From Solenopsis invicta (Eukaryota; Arthropoda; Insecta; Hymenoptera; Formicidae): DNA of 64,000 nucleotides. The position numbers and the translations under genes are program-made. The stretch lies in contig NC_052671.1 in assembly GCF_016802725.1 (NCBI RefSeq), positions 24,248,728 to 24,312,727 of the forward strand, given 5' to 3'. The notes beneath the pieces are model-generated. The model saw only the letters and a list, made by a program, of their open reading frames with translations. It did no database searches and was not told the DNA's origin. This document shows, piece by piece, positions 33,617 to 44,054 of the stretch (within the stretch, counting starts at the first letter, position 1; every line of letters starts with the position of its first letter).

Positions 33617-34048
33617 ATTTTTATGTTGCGATAATTTAAGATTTTCTTGCTCAATTATTCTGTGTATACGTATATACTATAAGATATTGCAAAAAATACA
33701 GTTTAATAAAAGTTTTATCTACTACTGCAAACTTATATCCAAGTTATTGAGTACTCTTGAGTGTAAATGGGTCAATGTTTATTTTCATTCACTTAGTTCA
33801 GTTCAGTTCAGTTCAATGTTGGTATTCGTCCCTCTACCGTAACGCGGGGACGATACGACCATAATCCCAAGCCTAGGTGTGAAATACAATACAGTCTTAA
33901 TGTGTAAACAAAATTGAGGTTGTAACTAAACACAGATAATTGCCGATTGTGATGCAATCGGCGGATTCAAAAATATTTCCGTTAATACACGTCCGCACAC
34001 GTTCGATGGCCCAAACAGACTTTTTTTCATTCACTCAAATTGACAAGA
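33617..34048 (-). promoter_or_regulatory. upstream flank of lin-7
   Basis: No coding frame. Contains four CAGTT pentamers at 33795-33815 and a moderately GC-richer part after 33830. By position it should hold the 5' untranslated region and promoter of lin-7; no core promoter element is clear. Confidence 0.35.
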
Positions 34049-34219
34049 TAAGGACCTGTCGCACATGAAATGCATAACAGAGAATAACCGTAGCATAAGG
34101 CCTCTGGACCAATAGGAATCTTATGTAAATCAATATGGCGACTTTATGCTGGATGCTCATTGGTCCATGGGTCTTATGTTGCGCTTATGCTCTGTTATGC
34201 ATTTCATGTGCAAGGCCCT
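34049..34219. mobile_element. 170-bp palindromic MITE
   Basis: Imperfect inverted arms of about 65 bp: AAGGACCTGTCGCACATGAA … and, from the right, AAGGGCCTTGCACATGAAAT, both continuing GCATAACAGAG. The end sequence resembles the Harbinger-type element at 26139. Confidence 0.7.
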
Positions 34220-34236
34220 TTAAAGCCTATGACCTT

Positions 34237-34454
34237 GTTTACACCGAGCACTTGATACGCGTACTAACTAGTAATTTTCTATTAAATTATCTTAATTATG
34301 GCAATAAATTTAAAAAATAGTATATTAATTGGTACAATATGAATTAAGATAATTAAATATATGTATTATGTATACACGCATTGTCGACAGTAAGATAAAT
34401 TAATAGAAAGTTACGAGTTAGTACGCGTATCAAGTGCTCGGTGTAAACTAGGCC
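34237..34454. mobile_element. palindromic MITE 'A', copy 2 (left end of duplication 1)
   Basis: GTTTACACCGAGCACTTGAT at the left and its inverse at the right. The outer end is altered relative to the canonical GGCCTAG start. Confidence 0.85.
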
Positions 34455-34929
34455 TATGGTACAGAACATATACTGATCTAATTCGTATGTACTTGACCGA
34501 AGCAAAGTTCCGGATGAAGAAATGACTATTTTAAATCGTTTGTATTTCGTTTGAAGAGTTATGAAGTGCATTTGAAAAGGTTTGCGAGTCCTTCAATTAA
34601 TTGTAATTAATTTTTTATTTTTACACCGTGTATTTGGCCGAAAAAATTAACCGGAGCTAAATTAAACAAAAATCTTGTATGGATTCGTTTGTATTTCGTT
34701 TGAAGACTTTTGAAGTGTCGTCAGAAACGTTTGTGAGTTATCCAGATAATTTTAATAAAATATTTTAAAGTCATGTAATTGACCGAAATATAGATTCCAG
34801 GCGCTACTGGTCCTAAAGTACCAGAAGGCGCGTTCGGTGTAATCTCTAGTATTTCGATACTCCTAGTTCTTTCTTGACAGTAAGGATAAACAATGTGCAG
34901 TCACAGTAAGTCACATATTTCCAAAATAT

Positions 34930-35082
34930 CTGGGGGGGCTATTACGGTTTCTGAAACGAGGTGAAAATTACAAAAATGAGCAAATTCATTAGTTGTTGAT
35001 CAATAAAGTTATAGATATTCTAGTAAATTTGTTCACTTTTGTAATTTTCATCTCGTTTTAAGAACCGTGATAGCCCCCCTGA
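34930..35082. mobile_element. hairpin MITE with GGGGGGCTAT ends, left arm
   Basis: Inverted arms GGGGGGCTATTACGGTTTCT and GGGGGGCTATCACGGTTCTT (from the right), continuing AACGAG(G/A)TGAAAATTACAAAA. The matching copy in the right arm is at 38721-38871. Confidence 0.8.
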
Positions 35083-35426
35083 GAAGGTGCAATTGGTGTT
35101 GCAAAAGCGAATTGGTATTTAATCAACGAGATTCAGAGACGGAAGCACAAGCCCCGGATGATCCTTCCCGAGAAAGCAGTCTTCGTACTTCGTCTGGAAC
35201 CAAGATTCATAACTCCAGCGATTAGAACCTGTTCGGATGCACTCAAATGCAAAGTACAATAGAATTAATTTTTTCAGAAAGATGAAAATGTATTTAATAT
35301 TTACACATAAAATAACATTGGATCCAAGATCCTTGACGATAGTTGATGCATCTTTATTTATTTTTGCAAGTAATTTTTTTGGATACTGTATTGATTTTAT
35401 GTTCAACGCACTATATTTTATTGCAG

Positions 35427-35526
35427 GTTTGTCGTGCCATGAGATATTTTCCTCCTGAACAATGCAGTATGGTCAATGTTAAAGTGATCGGGTGTTTACT
35501 GTTTGTATGTGATGGCGACACACTAT
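35427..35526 (+). pseudogene. exon-like fragment, unrecognised gene (left arm copy)
   Basis: Acceptor-like TTTTATTGCAG, then VCRAMRYFPPEQCSMVNVKV and IGCLLFVCDGDTL before a TAG. The same sequence in the right arm (minus strand) leads, through two apparent single-base losses, into the fragment at 38101-38216. Source gene not recognised. Confidence 0.4.
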
Positions 35527-35581
35527 AGTTATACCGGTGATTCAAGAACAGATTGGAATATTCCATCTGCGACTTGCTCTC

Positions 35582-35760
35582 AATGTTTAAGGTTGGTAGG
35601 CGTTGTTGCAGCATATCCAGGTCATTTTGTTGCTTATTGTAGACGACTTTCAGGACTATGGGAGCAATACAATGATCTAAATACTACAGTAAAATCTTGT
35701 TCACATAATGAGACAATTAGTCCTATTGCTGCAGTTTATATCATATATGAAGATAATTAA
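35582..35760 (+). pseudogene. ubiquitin-specific protease-like C-terminal fragment
   Basis: Starts exactly where the left arm of the inverted duplication ends. Reads LVGVVAAYPGHFVAYCRR then LWEQYNDL and IAAVYIIYEDN before TAA, which fits the His box of peptidase C19 (G-H-F-V-A-Y, followed by the N-D) and its last strand. No Cys box or upstream exon in the window. It may be a piece of a real gene cut by the duplication. The family assignment is moderate, from this one motif. Confidence 0.5.
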
Positions 35761-35925
35761 ATATGGTATGTATATTATAGATATATGTCAAATATAAGAA
35801 GAAAAATATATTTATAAGTATAAAATTTAGAAAAAAAATTCATGGATATAAATGTAACATATATAAATTATCTTGTTTTGTATGACATGATCAGTAATAC
35901 ACATGTTTTTCTTGCATTACAGATT

Positions 35926-36273
35926 GCATCGTTCGATGTAGACTGTCATAATCATTTAAATTTGACATATTCGTCTATAAGACCACCACGACGCGGAAAA
36001 AACAAGATCTAACGATTGAAAGTGATAGAGGCACAGTTGTCGAGAGCAATCATGTCACTCCAGAACCGAGTAATGTAGCGGCAAATCATCATCGTCATCA
36101 GCTCAGAATCAAAACAAAACACCAACATGATTCAAACAGGCATTCAAATAATCAATTACTTAACACCACCAAAAGGCGTAATTCCTTAATTTTTAATACA
36201 AATAGTATGCTATACGGGATTCCTATGAAGATTTATGTATACGCGAGTACGAACGTATTATTTCATCCAAGTT
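35926..36273 (+). pseudogene. possible exon, unrecognised, one frameshift
   Basis: After a CATTACAG acceptor-like site a frame reads ASFDVDCHNHLNLTYSSIRP, shifts within a run of six A near 35999, and continues open for about 87 codons (HQLRIKTKHQHDSNRHSNNQ… to a TAA). Histidine- and asparagine-rich. It could be an untranslated region or part of the protease-like gene upstream; function not known. Confidence 0.3.
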
Positions 36274-36605
36274 AAATATGTGGAATGCAAGTTTAAATTC
36301 TCGTCCCTTTTTGCAGACAAAACTCAGATCCATGCATCGTCTTTTCATTGTTAGAGCCAATTTGTATTTTACAGCACGTATACATACATGATGTCATACG
36401 TATTCCTCTAATGAGTCTTAATATATAATCTGTACACAACAAACGTCCGTATCTCTTATTATTCTAATTGAAATGTACAAAGCTTGATATGTAAGAGAGT
36501 CTAATACTTAGGAGAGATAGTTACAAAAGTGAGAAAATAATACATATACAAATAGTAGGATTCTTAACTTATGTCTATGGCCGCGATAATAACATCTTAT
36601 TTGTT

Positions 36606-36651
36606 TATATATATACATATATACACATATATATATATATATATATATATT
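36606..36651. repeat. (TA)n microsatellite
   Basis: TA run broken by ACATA, within copy 1 of the duplication; the expanded counterpart is at 37128-37172. Confidence 0.9.
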
Positions 36652-36852
36652 TGTATGAAGAACAGCGATACAGCCGAATAATGAAAAGTACAATTGTGCA
36701 ATATGTATCAATGGTTCTAACTGCGTGATAGAAGTACTTTGATCGATAACATTAAGTACATATTTTAAGTAATAAATGTGTAATAATTTGGATAATCTTT
36801 ACACTACAACAAACGTCCGTATCTCTCATTATTCTAATAGAAATGTACAAAG

Positions 36853-36995
36853 CGGAGTGCGCACGATTGGACACCGCACGATTGGACACCACCACTCACA
36901 GCGGCCAATGCCTAGAGTTTTTCCGTTGGTTTGGTTAGATAAGTCAAGATGATTGGTTGGTGTCCAATTGTACTGTGTCCAAAAGAGTGTCACCC
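36853..36995. mobile_element. hAT-type MITE, copy 2
   Basis: Flanked by the 8-bp duplication GTACAAAG (36845-36852, 36996-37003). Ends CGGAGTGCGCACG and GGGTGACACTC (inverted). Compared with copy 1 it has an extra ACCGCACGATTGGAC internal repeat. Confidence 0.9.
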
Positions 36996-37127
36996 GTACA
37001 AAGCTTATTGATACGTAAGAGAGTCTGATACTTAGGAGAGATAGTTACAAAAGTGAGAAAATAATACATATACAAATAGCAGGATTCTTAACTTATGTCT
37101 ATGGCCGCGATAATAACATCTTATTTG

Positions 37128-37172
<45 letters not shown>
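37128..37172. repeat. (TA)n microsatellite
   Basis: About 20 uninterrupted TA units in the second copy of the 370-bp duplication. Confidence 0.95.
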
Positions 37173-37184
<12 letters not shown>

Positions 37185-37320
37185 AAAAACAGTGATACAG
37201 CCGAATAATGAAAAGTACAATTGTGCAATATGTATCAATGGTTCTAACTGCGTGATAAGTGCTTTGATCGATAACATTAAGTACATATTATAAGTAATAA
37301 ATGTATAATAATTTGAATAG

Positions 37321-38100
37321 TAACGAGGCTACAATCCGTTGTCTTTTCTTCTTTTTTAAAATGGCAAATGCTTAATGTATTTCTACGTGAATTAACTAAT
37401 TATTTACTATGTAATGCCGCTAACTTTGTAAGACGTCGAACGATATAGCAACGAATTGGCTTCAACGCCTGATTTTAAATAGCGACCTTAAAATTCTCGG
37501 GGTAAATGTACGAAACAATCGGCTAAAATTAACTAGAAGTCAATTTTTTTAATTAAATGGAAGATTTATTGATTATACAATTGTAACAATAGCTCTTTGC
37601 AGTAACAATATAATTTTACCTGTATTACAAATAGGTTTTTTTGTATGGTACAAGGTATTTTGCATAATGGGAATTTTATTATGTACAGTTTCAGATTAAA
37701 ACATGGTTAGAATAAATCATGATTAGTATATTTATCATAATTGACTCTATTCCCTTCTGACAGATATTCTACTCCAGAAATCATACCCTAAGAAATGCAC
37801 TACATCAACGTTGCTGGTTTGGCAACGTTGATGGAGTGCATTTTTGGAGGAAAACATCGCATTCTTTATCGCAGAATCATAAGATCTTGATCAAATTTTT
37901 TATCCTTTGTCCTACCGTGGTTTAGATATGTTTCTAATTGCGTCGAGTCTACAAATGTTACCAACTATCCGCAGGACTCAGTATAATTTTATCTTGAGCT
38001 TAAAAAAAACCAGTCTAGCTAAGTGCAAGATTCAATAATGTGGAAATTATCTGTGTACTACTTGTTAAACAGTAATTAAAATATGTAAATAACAAATTAC
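37321..38100. other. spacer of duplication 1; small hairpin
   Basis: No gene. A 20-bp stem (ATGCACTACATCAACGTTGC against GCAACGTTGATGGAGTGCAT, one mismatch) with a 7-base loop lies at 37795-37841. Confidence 0.5.
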
Positions 38101-38216
38101 CATGCATTTCAATGACATTCCTCTGTATGTTCTCCCATACTTCTAAGACATTTTCATACAAACTCGTTAGATTATCAAATAAAGTCGAATGCATCAAGAA
38201 ATATCCTTTCGCCAAA
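38101..38216 (-). pseudogene. exon fragment of an unrecognised gene at right inner boundary
   Basis: On the minus strand it begins where the right arm ends (38216) and reads LAKGYFLMHSTLFDNLTSLY then ENVLEVWENIQRNVIEMH, ending in a GTAATT donor-like site at 38101. Helical and well conserved in appearance; I do not recognise the protein. The arm sequence upstream supplies an earlier piece of the same gene with two frame breaks. Confidence 0.4.
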
Positions 38217-38720
38217 GAGAGCAAGTCGCAGATGGAATATTCCAATCTGTTCTTGAATCACCGGTATAACTATAGTGTGTCGCCATCACATACAAACAGT
38301 AAACACCCGATCACTTTAACATTGACCATACTGCATTGTTCAGGAGGAAAATATCTCATGGCACGACAAACCTGCAATAAAATATAGTGCGTTGAACATA
38401 AAATCAATACAGCATCCAAAAAAATTACTTGCAAAAATAAATAAAGATGCATCAACTATCGTCAAGGATCTTGGATCCAATGTTATTTTATGTGTAAATA
38501 TTAAATACATTTTCATCTTTCATCAGAAAAAATTAATTCTATTGTACTTTGCATTTGAGTGCATCCGAACAGGTTCTAATCGCTGGAGTTATGAATCTTG
38601 GTTCCAGACAAAGTACGGAGACTGCTTTCTCGGGAAGGATCATCCTGGGCTTGTGCTTCCGTCTCTGAATCTCGTTGATTAAATACCAATTCGCTTTTGC
38701 AACACCAATTGCACCTTCTC

Positions 38721-38871
38721 AGGGGGGCTATCACGGTTCTTAAAACGAGATGAAAATTACAAAAGTGAACAAATTTACTAGAATATCTATAACTTTATTG
38801 ATCAACAACTAATGAATTTGCTCACTTTTGTAATTTTCACCTCGTTTCAGAAACCGTAATAGCCCCCCCAG
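38721..38871. mobile_element. hairpin MITE with GGGGGGCTAT ends, right arm
   Basis: Inverted counterpart of 34930-35082. Confidence 0.8.
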
Positions 38872-39346
38872 ATATTTTGGAAATATGTGACTTACTGTGA
38901 CTGCACATTGTTTATCCTTACTGTCAAGAAAGAACTAGGAGTATCGAAATACTAGAGATTACACCGAACGCGCCTTCTGGTACTTTAGGACCAGTAGCGC
39001 CTGGAATCTATATTTCGGTCAATTACATGACTTTAAAATATTTTATTAAAATTATCTGGATAACTCACAAACGTTTCTGACGACACTTCAAAAGTCTTCA
39101 AACGAAATACAAACGAATCCATACAAGATTTTTGTTTAATTTAGCTCCGGTTAATTTTTTCGGCCAAATACACGGTGTAAAAATAAAAGATTAATTACAA
39201 TTAATTGAAGGACTCACAAACCTTTTCAAATGCACTTCATAACTCTTCAAACGAAATACAAACGATTTAAAATAGTCATTTCTTCATCCGGAACTTTGCT
39301 TCGGTCAAGTACATACGAATTAGATCAGTATATGTTCTGTACCATA

Positions 39347-39565
39347 GGCCTAGTTTACACCGAGCACTTGATACGCGTACTAACTCGTAACTTTCTATTA
39401 ATTTATCTTACTGTCGACAATGCGTGTATACATAATACATATATTTAATTATTTTGATTCATATTGTACCAACTTAATATACTATTTTTTAAATTTATTG
39501 CCGAAATTAAGATAATTTAATAGAAAGTTACTAGTTAGTACGCGTATCAAGTGCTTGGTGTAAAC
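39347..39565. mobile_element. palindromic MITE 'A', copy 3 (right end of duplication 1)
   Basis: Starts GGCCTAGTTTACACC on the inner side and ends GGTGTAAAC at the outer boundary; a few differences from copy 2 are in the outer half. Confidence 0.85.
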
Positions 39566-40174
39566 TAGAGGCTTGTTTTCTATTCCTGCACTAGACTGCA
39601 CTGGAACGTTCCTTCTTGTTTTCACTAACTTTCAAATATATATCTATTTCACTTTAAGTACAGTCGCTTTCATTATAGTTGCGACACTTTTTTTAGATGC
39701 ATTTCTGAACGCGCAACTATAACGAGAGATGAGAACGACTGTAATTGCGGAGGTTGGCGCGAAATGTCAAACGTTGATATACAAGGTGTCACAAAGAAAA
39801 TTTGGGCACCTTGGAGGAAATATAAGATAAGTATACTCGCAAATATTTTTCAAATAGAGTTTATAAAAAAATATTCGCACATTTTTCGTATAGGATCGGC
39901 TTTGGTCTAATTGAGCTTTACATATTCGTCATTACAGCAACGATGAGCTGAGATGCTTAGATGTAGTTAAATAAATTATAACTACAATAAATATAAAAAA
40001 TTAAAATTTTAAATATTTGTTACAGTTATAATTATAATTTATTTAACTACATCTAAGCATCTCAGATCATCGTTGTTGTAATGACAAATTTATAAAGCTC
40101 AATTAGACCAAAGCCAATCCAATAGAAAAAGATGTGTTATTTATTAATTAAAACTAACTTTTTCTTTTTTGCAG

Positions 40175-40246
40175 AAGTAGAGAGCACACAAGGATGAGAC
40201 ATTGGAAGCCTTTGCAAGAAGGTGATATATTCAATGTTGATATAAC
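40175..40246 (+). pseudogene. METAP1D: METAP1D exon copy in left arm
   Basis: TTTTTTGCAG acceptor, RMRHWKPLQEGDIFNVDIT, GTAAGT donor. This copy keeps the aspartate of NVD(I/V)TV, a metal ligand of methionine aminopeptidases, which the right-arm copy has lost. The following exon starts at 40333 (VYLNGYLGDCS) and is cut at 40365 by PSMB4 sequence. Confidence 0.65.
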
Positions 40247-40359
40247 AGTAAGTAGTCTCATCTTTTATGAAAAACGTTCTATAAAATTGTATTCTTTTCC
40301 TAGTTAAAAAAAATTATAATTACAAATTATAGGTTTATCTTAATGGCTATCTCGGCGAT

Positions 40360-40602
40360 TGCTCAAGTTGGTGAGGAAGCTATTCAACTTCTGTATAAAG
40401 TAATGCAAGTTCTTTTTTACAGAGACGCAAGATCTTTCCCAAAGGTACATTAACAAAATTCCTATGTATATATCTTACAGACCAATAATTTCAACTACAT
40501 TGTTAACAATCTGCTTGCCCTGCTTTTCAGTATCATCTTGCCATTATCACGAAAGAAAAAGAAGTTGAAAAACAAGGGCCGCTAACTTTGGAGAGCTATT
40601 AG
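40360..40602 (+). pseudogene. PSMB4: proteasome subunit beta-type 4 (PSMB4), C-terminal fragment
   Basis: Two exon-like pieces: 40366-40444 (EEAIQLLYKVMQVLFYRDAR then SFPK, donor GTACAT) and 40531-40602 after CTTTTCAG (YHLAIITKEKEVEKQGPLTL then ESY and TAG). The pattern YRDARS followed by T-x-G-V-E-x-x-GPL is the C-terminal region of proteasome beta-7/PSMB4, a structural subunit of the 20S core. The expected E-S-N-W ending is replaced by ESY-stop, and everything upstream is METAP1D DNA. So this is a fragment fused to another gene at the edge of the inverted duplication. Confidence 0.65.
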
Positions 40603-40950
40603 GGACCTGCAATTCTATAAAATTTTTGTTTTCTTATTTAAAATAAACTTAATAAAAAATCTAGAGTAAAGATCCATTTCTTTAATTGAATAAATTGAAA
40701 GAAGTTTTCAATTATATATTTATTTGCATTACATGTACAAAAGACTAAGAAAATATTGATTCTGGTAACCGTATTGATAATCTTCATTCTAACAGACATA
40801 AATTTTACCTAACTTTTATTTTTACATATAAAAACACAAGATAGTACTTGCAAGATTAAAACGCATATGTGCAAATTAATTTATGTATGCTAAAAATAAT
40901 ATATTTCATAGGTACTTTTTATATAAAATAGCAATAATATTGATTGTACA

Positions 40951-41844
40951 TTAAAGTGTTAGCACTTTGCATCCAGTATCTGTTATTAAAATTGTATGTT
41001 CAACTTGAGCTGTCCTAAAATTATCAATAGTACAAGTTGTCTATCCATCTTCCAGAATTTCAATCTGCGTTGTTCCTTGACTTAAAGCTGGTTCAATAGT
41101 AAATGTCATATCTGGTTTTATTTTGTCAGAAAAATCATTTGCTGTAAAATAAAAAAGAGGCGTTAAAATATCAGTATACATATAAGACAATTTAATATTT
41201 ACAGTTATGTAGAAATTTATTTTAAAAGCAAGATATATTTGATCTATAAATTGGAATTAGATAATTTCTATTAGTCATATGCCAATGTGCGTTAATATTG
41301 ATAGTAACAAAATATTTTCACTGTACCGAAGTGATAAATGTCTGGAGCACCATGAAAGTAAGTTCCGATACCACGACCCAAAAGTGCAGGTATTACATTC
41401 AAATTGTGTTTATTTGTTGTCTCTTCTATTACATTACCTGAAAACAAAATAGAAAAATTATACAAAATGATAAAAATGAATGTTATAGCATATAACCAAA
41501 TTAAGATTTTTAATCATGTACAAATTATTACCAATATTGCAGAAATATTCATTTGATTTGCATATTTCAATAGCTGACTTTAAACACAATTCTGTGATTA
41601 TTACCAATCGTTTGCCTTCAGAATGTACCTCACCAAAACATTGAAACATGACTGAGCAATCGTCGTGATAGCCATTAAGATAAACCTATAATTTGCAATT
41701 ATAATTTTTTTTTAACTAGAAAAAGAATACAATTTTATAAAACGTTTTTCATAAAAGATGAGACTACTTACTGTTATATTAACATTGAGTATATCACCTT
41801 CTTGCAAAGGCTTCCAATGTCTCATCCTCGTGTGCTCTCTACTT
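40951..41844 (-). pseudogene. METAP1D: mitochondrial-type methionine aminopeptidase (METAP1D), decayed
   Basis: Removes initiator methionine in organelles. Four exons on the minus strand, 41844-41772, 41685-41532, 41437-41327, 41141-40951, all GT-AG and in phase, missing the N-terminal part. Motifs: KPLQEGDILNVNITV, YLNGYHDDCSVMF, GRGIGTYFHGAPDIYHF, PDMTFTIEPALSQG, QVEHTILITDTG. Of five metal ligands two are lost: Asp to Asn in NV(N)IT and His to Arg in G(R)GIG; Asp of HDD, Glu of TIEP and Glu of QVEH remain. A TAG at 41041-41043 replaces the Trp of EDGW. The pattern of intact splice sites with dead active site says pseudogene, not retrocopy. Confidence 0.75.
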
Positions 41845-42359
41845 CTGCAAAAAAGAAAAAGTTAGTTTTAATTAATAAATAACACATCTTCTTGTATTGG
41901 ATTGGCTTTGGTCTAATTGAGCTTTATAAATTCGTCATTACAACAACGATGATCAGAGATGCTTAGATGTAGTTAAATAAATTATAATTATAGCTGTAAC
42001 AAATACTTAAAATGTTAATTTTTAATATTTGTTACAGTTACAATTTATTTAACTATATCTAAGCATCTCAGCTCATCGTGTTGTAATGACGAATTTATAA
42101 ACTTAATTAGATTAAAACCGATCAAATACGGAAAATGTGCGAATATTTTTTTAAAAAATCTATTTGAAAAATATTTGCGAGTATACTTATCTTATATTTC
42201 CTCCAAGGTACCCAAATTTTATTTGCGACACCTTGTATACCAACGTTTGATATTTCGCGCTAACCTCCACAACTACAGTCGTTCTCATCTCTCGTTATAG
42301 TTGCGCGTTCAGAAATGCATCCAAAAAAAAGTGTCGCAACTATAATGAAAACGACTGTA

Positions 42360-42428
42360 CACACTAATTCAGGGAGTTCAGGAACAGAAAACAAACGGTA
42401 GGTCTATGAGAAATAAAAGCTCTGTACA
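42360..42428. other. short unique spacer
   Basis: Between inverted duplication 2 and the next MITE 1 copies; nothing seen. Confidence 0.5.
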
Positions 42429-43094
42429 TACAGTCGTGTTCATTATAGTTACAACACTTTTTCTTAGATGCGTCTCTGAACATGCAACTCTAACAAGAGC
42501 TGAGAACATGATTGGTTCTTACTTGTGGATCCAACCAATTACGTTTGCCGCTCGATAAGCAAGGCTACATTCCAAAAACTATCAAAGAAAAAGTGTCGCA
42601 ACTATAATAAACATGACTGTATGTACAGTCGTGTTCATTATAGTTGCGACACTTTTTCTTAGATGCGTTTCAGAACGCGCAACTATAACGAGAGCTGAGG
42701 ATATGATTGGTTCTTACTTGTGGATCCAGCCAATTACGTTCGCCGCTCGATGAGCAAGGCTACATTCCAAAAACCATCAAAGAAAAAGTGTCACAACTAT
42801 GGCTGTGTTCCGTTTTTACTGGCAGTACTGAAAATTTATAGTTCATGTCACCTATACTATACATTTTCAGTACTGGCAGTTAATATCGGAACACAGCCTA
42901 TAATGAACACGACTGTACAGTCGTGTTCATTATAGTTGCGACACTTTTCTTTCAATGCGTTTCTGAACGCGCAACTATAACAAAAGCTGAGAATGTGATT
43001 GGTTCTTACTTGTGGATCCAACCAATTACGTTTGCCGTTCTATGAGCAAGGTTACATTCCAAAAACTATCAAAGAAAAAGTATCGCAACTATAA
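42429..43094. mobile_element. three MITE 1 copies in a row
   Basis: Copies at 42429-42621, 42624-42917 and 42916-43094 (last truncated). Each is about 193 bp with inverted ends TACAGTCGTGTTCATTATAG and complement, TA at the borders, and a centre with GATTGGTTCTTACTTGTGGA. The middle copy carries a 98-bp hairpin MITE. TA targets and long inverted ends suggest a Tc1/mariner-type origin. Confidence 0.85.
42801..42898. mobile_element. 98-bp hairpin MITE nested in MITE 1
   Basis: GGCTGTGTTCCG … CGGAACACAGCC with inner TTTACTGGCAGTACTGAAAA inverted. A duplicated TAT (or TA) flanks it. A diverged relative is near 20065. Confidence 0.8.
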
Positions 43095-44050
43095 GGTGTT
43101 ACAACCGCCGTTTCCCGGCATAAATTTTTGCAAGAGTAGTTGCCGAATGAGGCTTGAAACGTGGATTTTTGACCGGGACTGTATCCATGGAAATGGAATA
43201 AGAAGCGTCTCCCTCCTCGATACCAGCGCCGCGCCTGGTAGCATAGGCCACATAGAGCCGCGTGGGATGGCGACGCTACGCCTCCGCACGCCGACGCCAG
43301 GGACTTCGTCGCCCGACTCGAACACGTAAACACGCGTCGCGCCGCGTTCTCCGTAGCGAACCACGTGGCGCGCTGTACGGTTAAGGCTTTTCCAAATCCT
43401 ACTAAATCACATTCTAAATTCAATCCCAATTCCAATTTTAAATTAATCCTAATTCAAATCAATCCTAATTCTAAATTTAATTCTAACTACAATTACTCCT
43501 AACTCTAAATTCCATACTGATTATATATATTAGTTATTTTATGATAATAATCCTAAATTTAAGTTAATGGTTGTCGCTTCATAATTCTGAATTTAATATT
43601 AATCCTAACTCTGTTCACGCCAATATAATAAACCCGAACCTAATTTAAGTTAAATGTAATCAGTCGTAAGTTGTAACTCTAGATTTATGTAAAGTCAAAT
43701 GATCTTTTGTTATTAAATATTGCATAGTGTGTAACAATAGAGTCTGTGTTAATTTCAAATACCCAGTGTCGGTCAGTCAATTCGATTCAGTCGATCCTAA
43801 ATAATATTACGCAACATTGCACGGCGACACGTGTTTCGCCCACGCGTGTGCCACATCATCACCCAGAGTCCGTGCCGAGAGAAGGAAATCCAGTGGCCCA
43901 ACATCTACTCCACCAGGGAAACCACGGCGTGAGATCGAGCGTTGCTACAGGGATATGAGGTTTCTTTCTATTCTTTCAATAAATAAAGTCAATTTCGGGA
44001 TCTGATTATTTGAATTGCGACGCTTCAACTTTCTTGTCGAGTAGGTTTTA
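43095..44050. other. GC-rich patch and degenerate CCTAATT-like repeats, unassigned
   Basis: 43095-43430 is GC-rich with frames on both strands but no recognisable domain. 43440-43520 holds degenerate repeats of AATCCTAATTC-type. 43700-44000 contains ACGTGTTTCGCCC…CATCATC (43828-43861), which on the minus strand resembles the Penelope-type 3' hairpin, and an AATAAATAAA signal near 43978. Confidence 0.4.
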
Positions 44051-44054
44051 AATA

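Larger units (their letters stand above)
36437..37320. repeat. tandem duplication of about 370 bp
   Basis: Two copies, both beginning CAACAAACGTCCGTATCTCT (36437 and 36807) and ending near AATAAATGT(A/G)TAATAATTTG. The second has gained a hAT-type MITE (36853-36995) and a longer TA run. No coding frame; it may be part of a 3' untranslated region. Confidence 0.85.
34237..39565. repeat. large inverted duplication 1 (arms 1.35 kb)
   Basis: 34237-35581 and 38217-39565 are inverted copies that differ at only a few positions in the parts compared (translations of matching stretches differ at about 1-2% of residues). Outer ends are copies of MITE 'A'; each arm also holds an inner hairpin MITE. The 2.6-kb centre contains different host-gene fragments at the two inner boundaries. 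It is either a composite mobile element, a genomic inverted duplication, or an assembly error. Confidence 0.9.
39659..42359. repeat. large inverted duplication 2 (arms about 0.71 kb)
   Basis: 39659-40365 and 41653-42359 are inverted copies with moderate divergence. Outer ends are MITE 1 ends (TACAGTCG…), bounded by TA. Inside each arm: MITE 1 sequence, a smaller foldback (ATTTAACTACATCTAAGCAT, inverted again within the arm), and a METAP1D exon followed by the start of the next. The centre joins a PSMB4 fragment to the left arm and the remaining METAP1D exons to the right arm. Confidence 0.88.

Noticed and set aside
34135..34571. Frames containing VYTEHLIRVLT, also at 17733 and 39230
   Set aside because: This peptide is the translated end of MITE 'A'.
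35119..35406. 95-codon minus frame duplicated at 38392-38682
   Set aside because: Conserved only because the DNA is an inverted duplication; it runs across a putative intron and has no recognised motif.
43440..43520. Interstitial telomere repeat (TTAGG/CCTAA)
   Set aside because: Only TCCTAA-like fragments in a degenerate AATTC-rich stretch; no run of the insect telomere unit.
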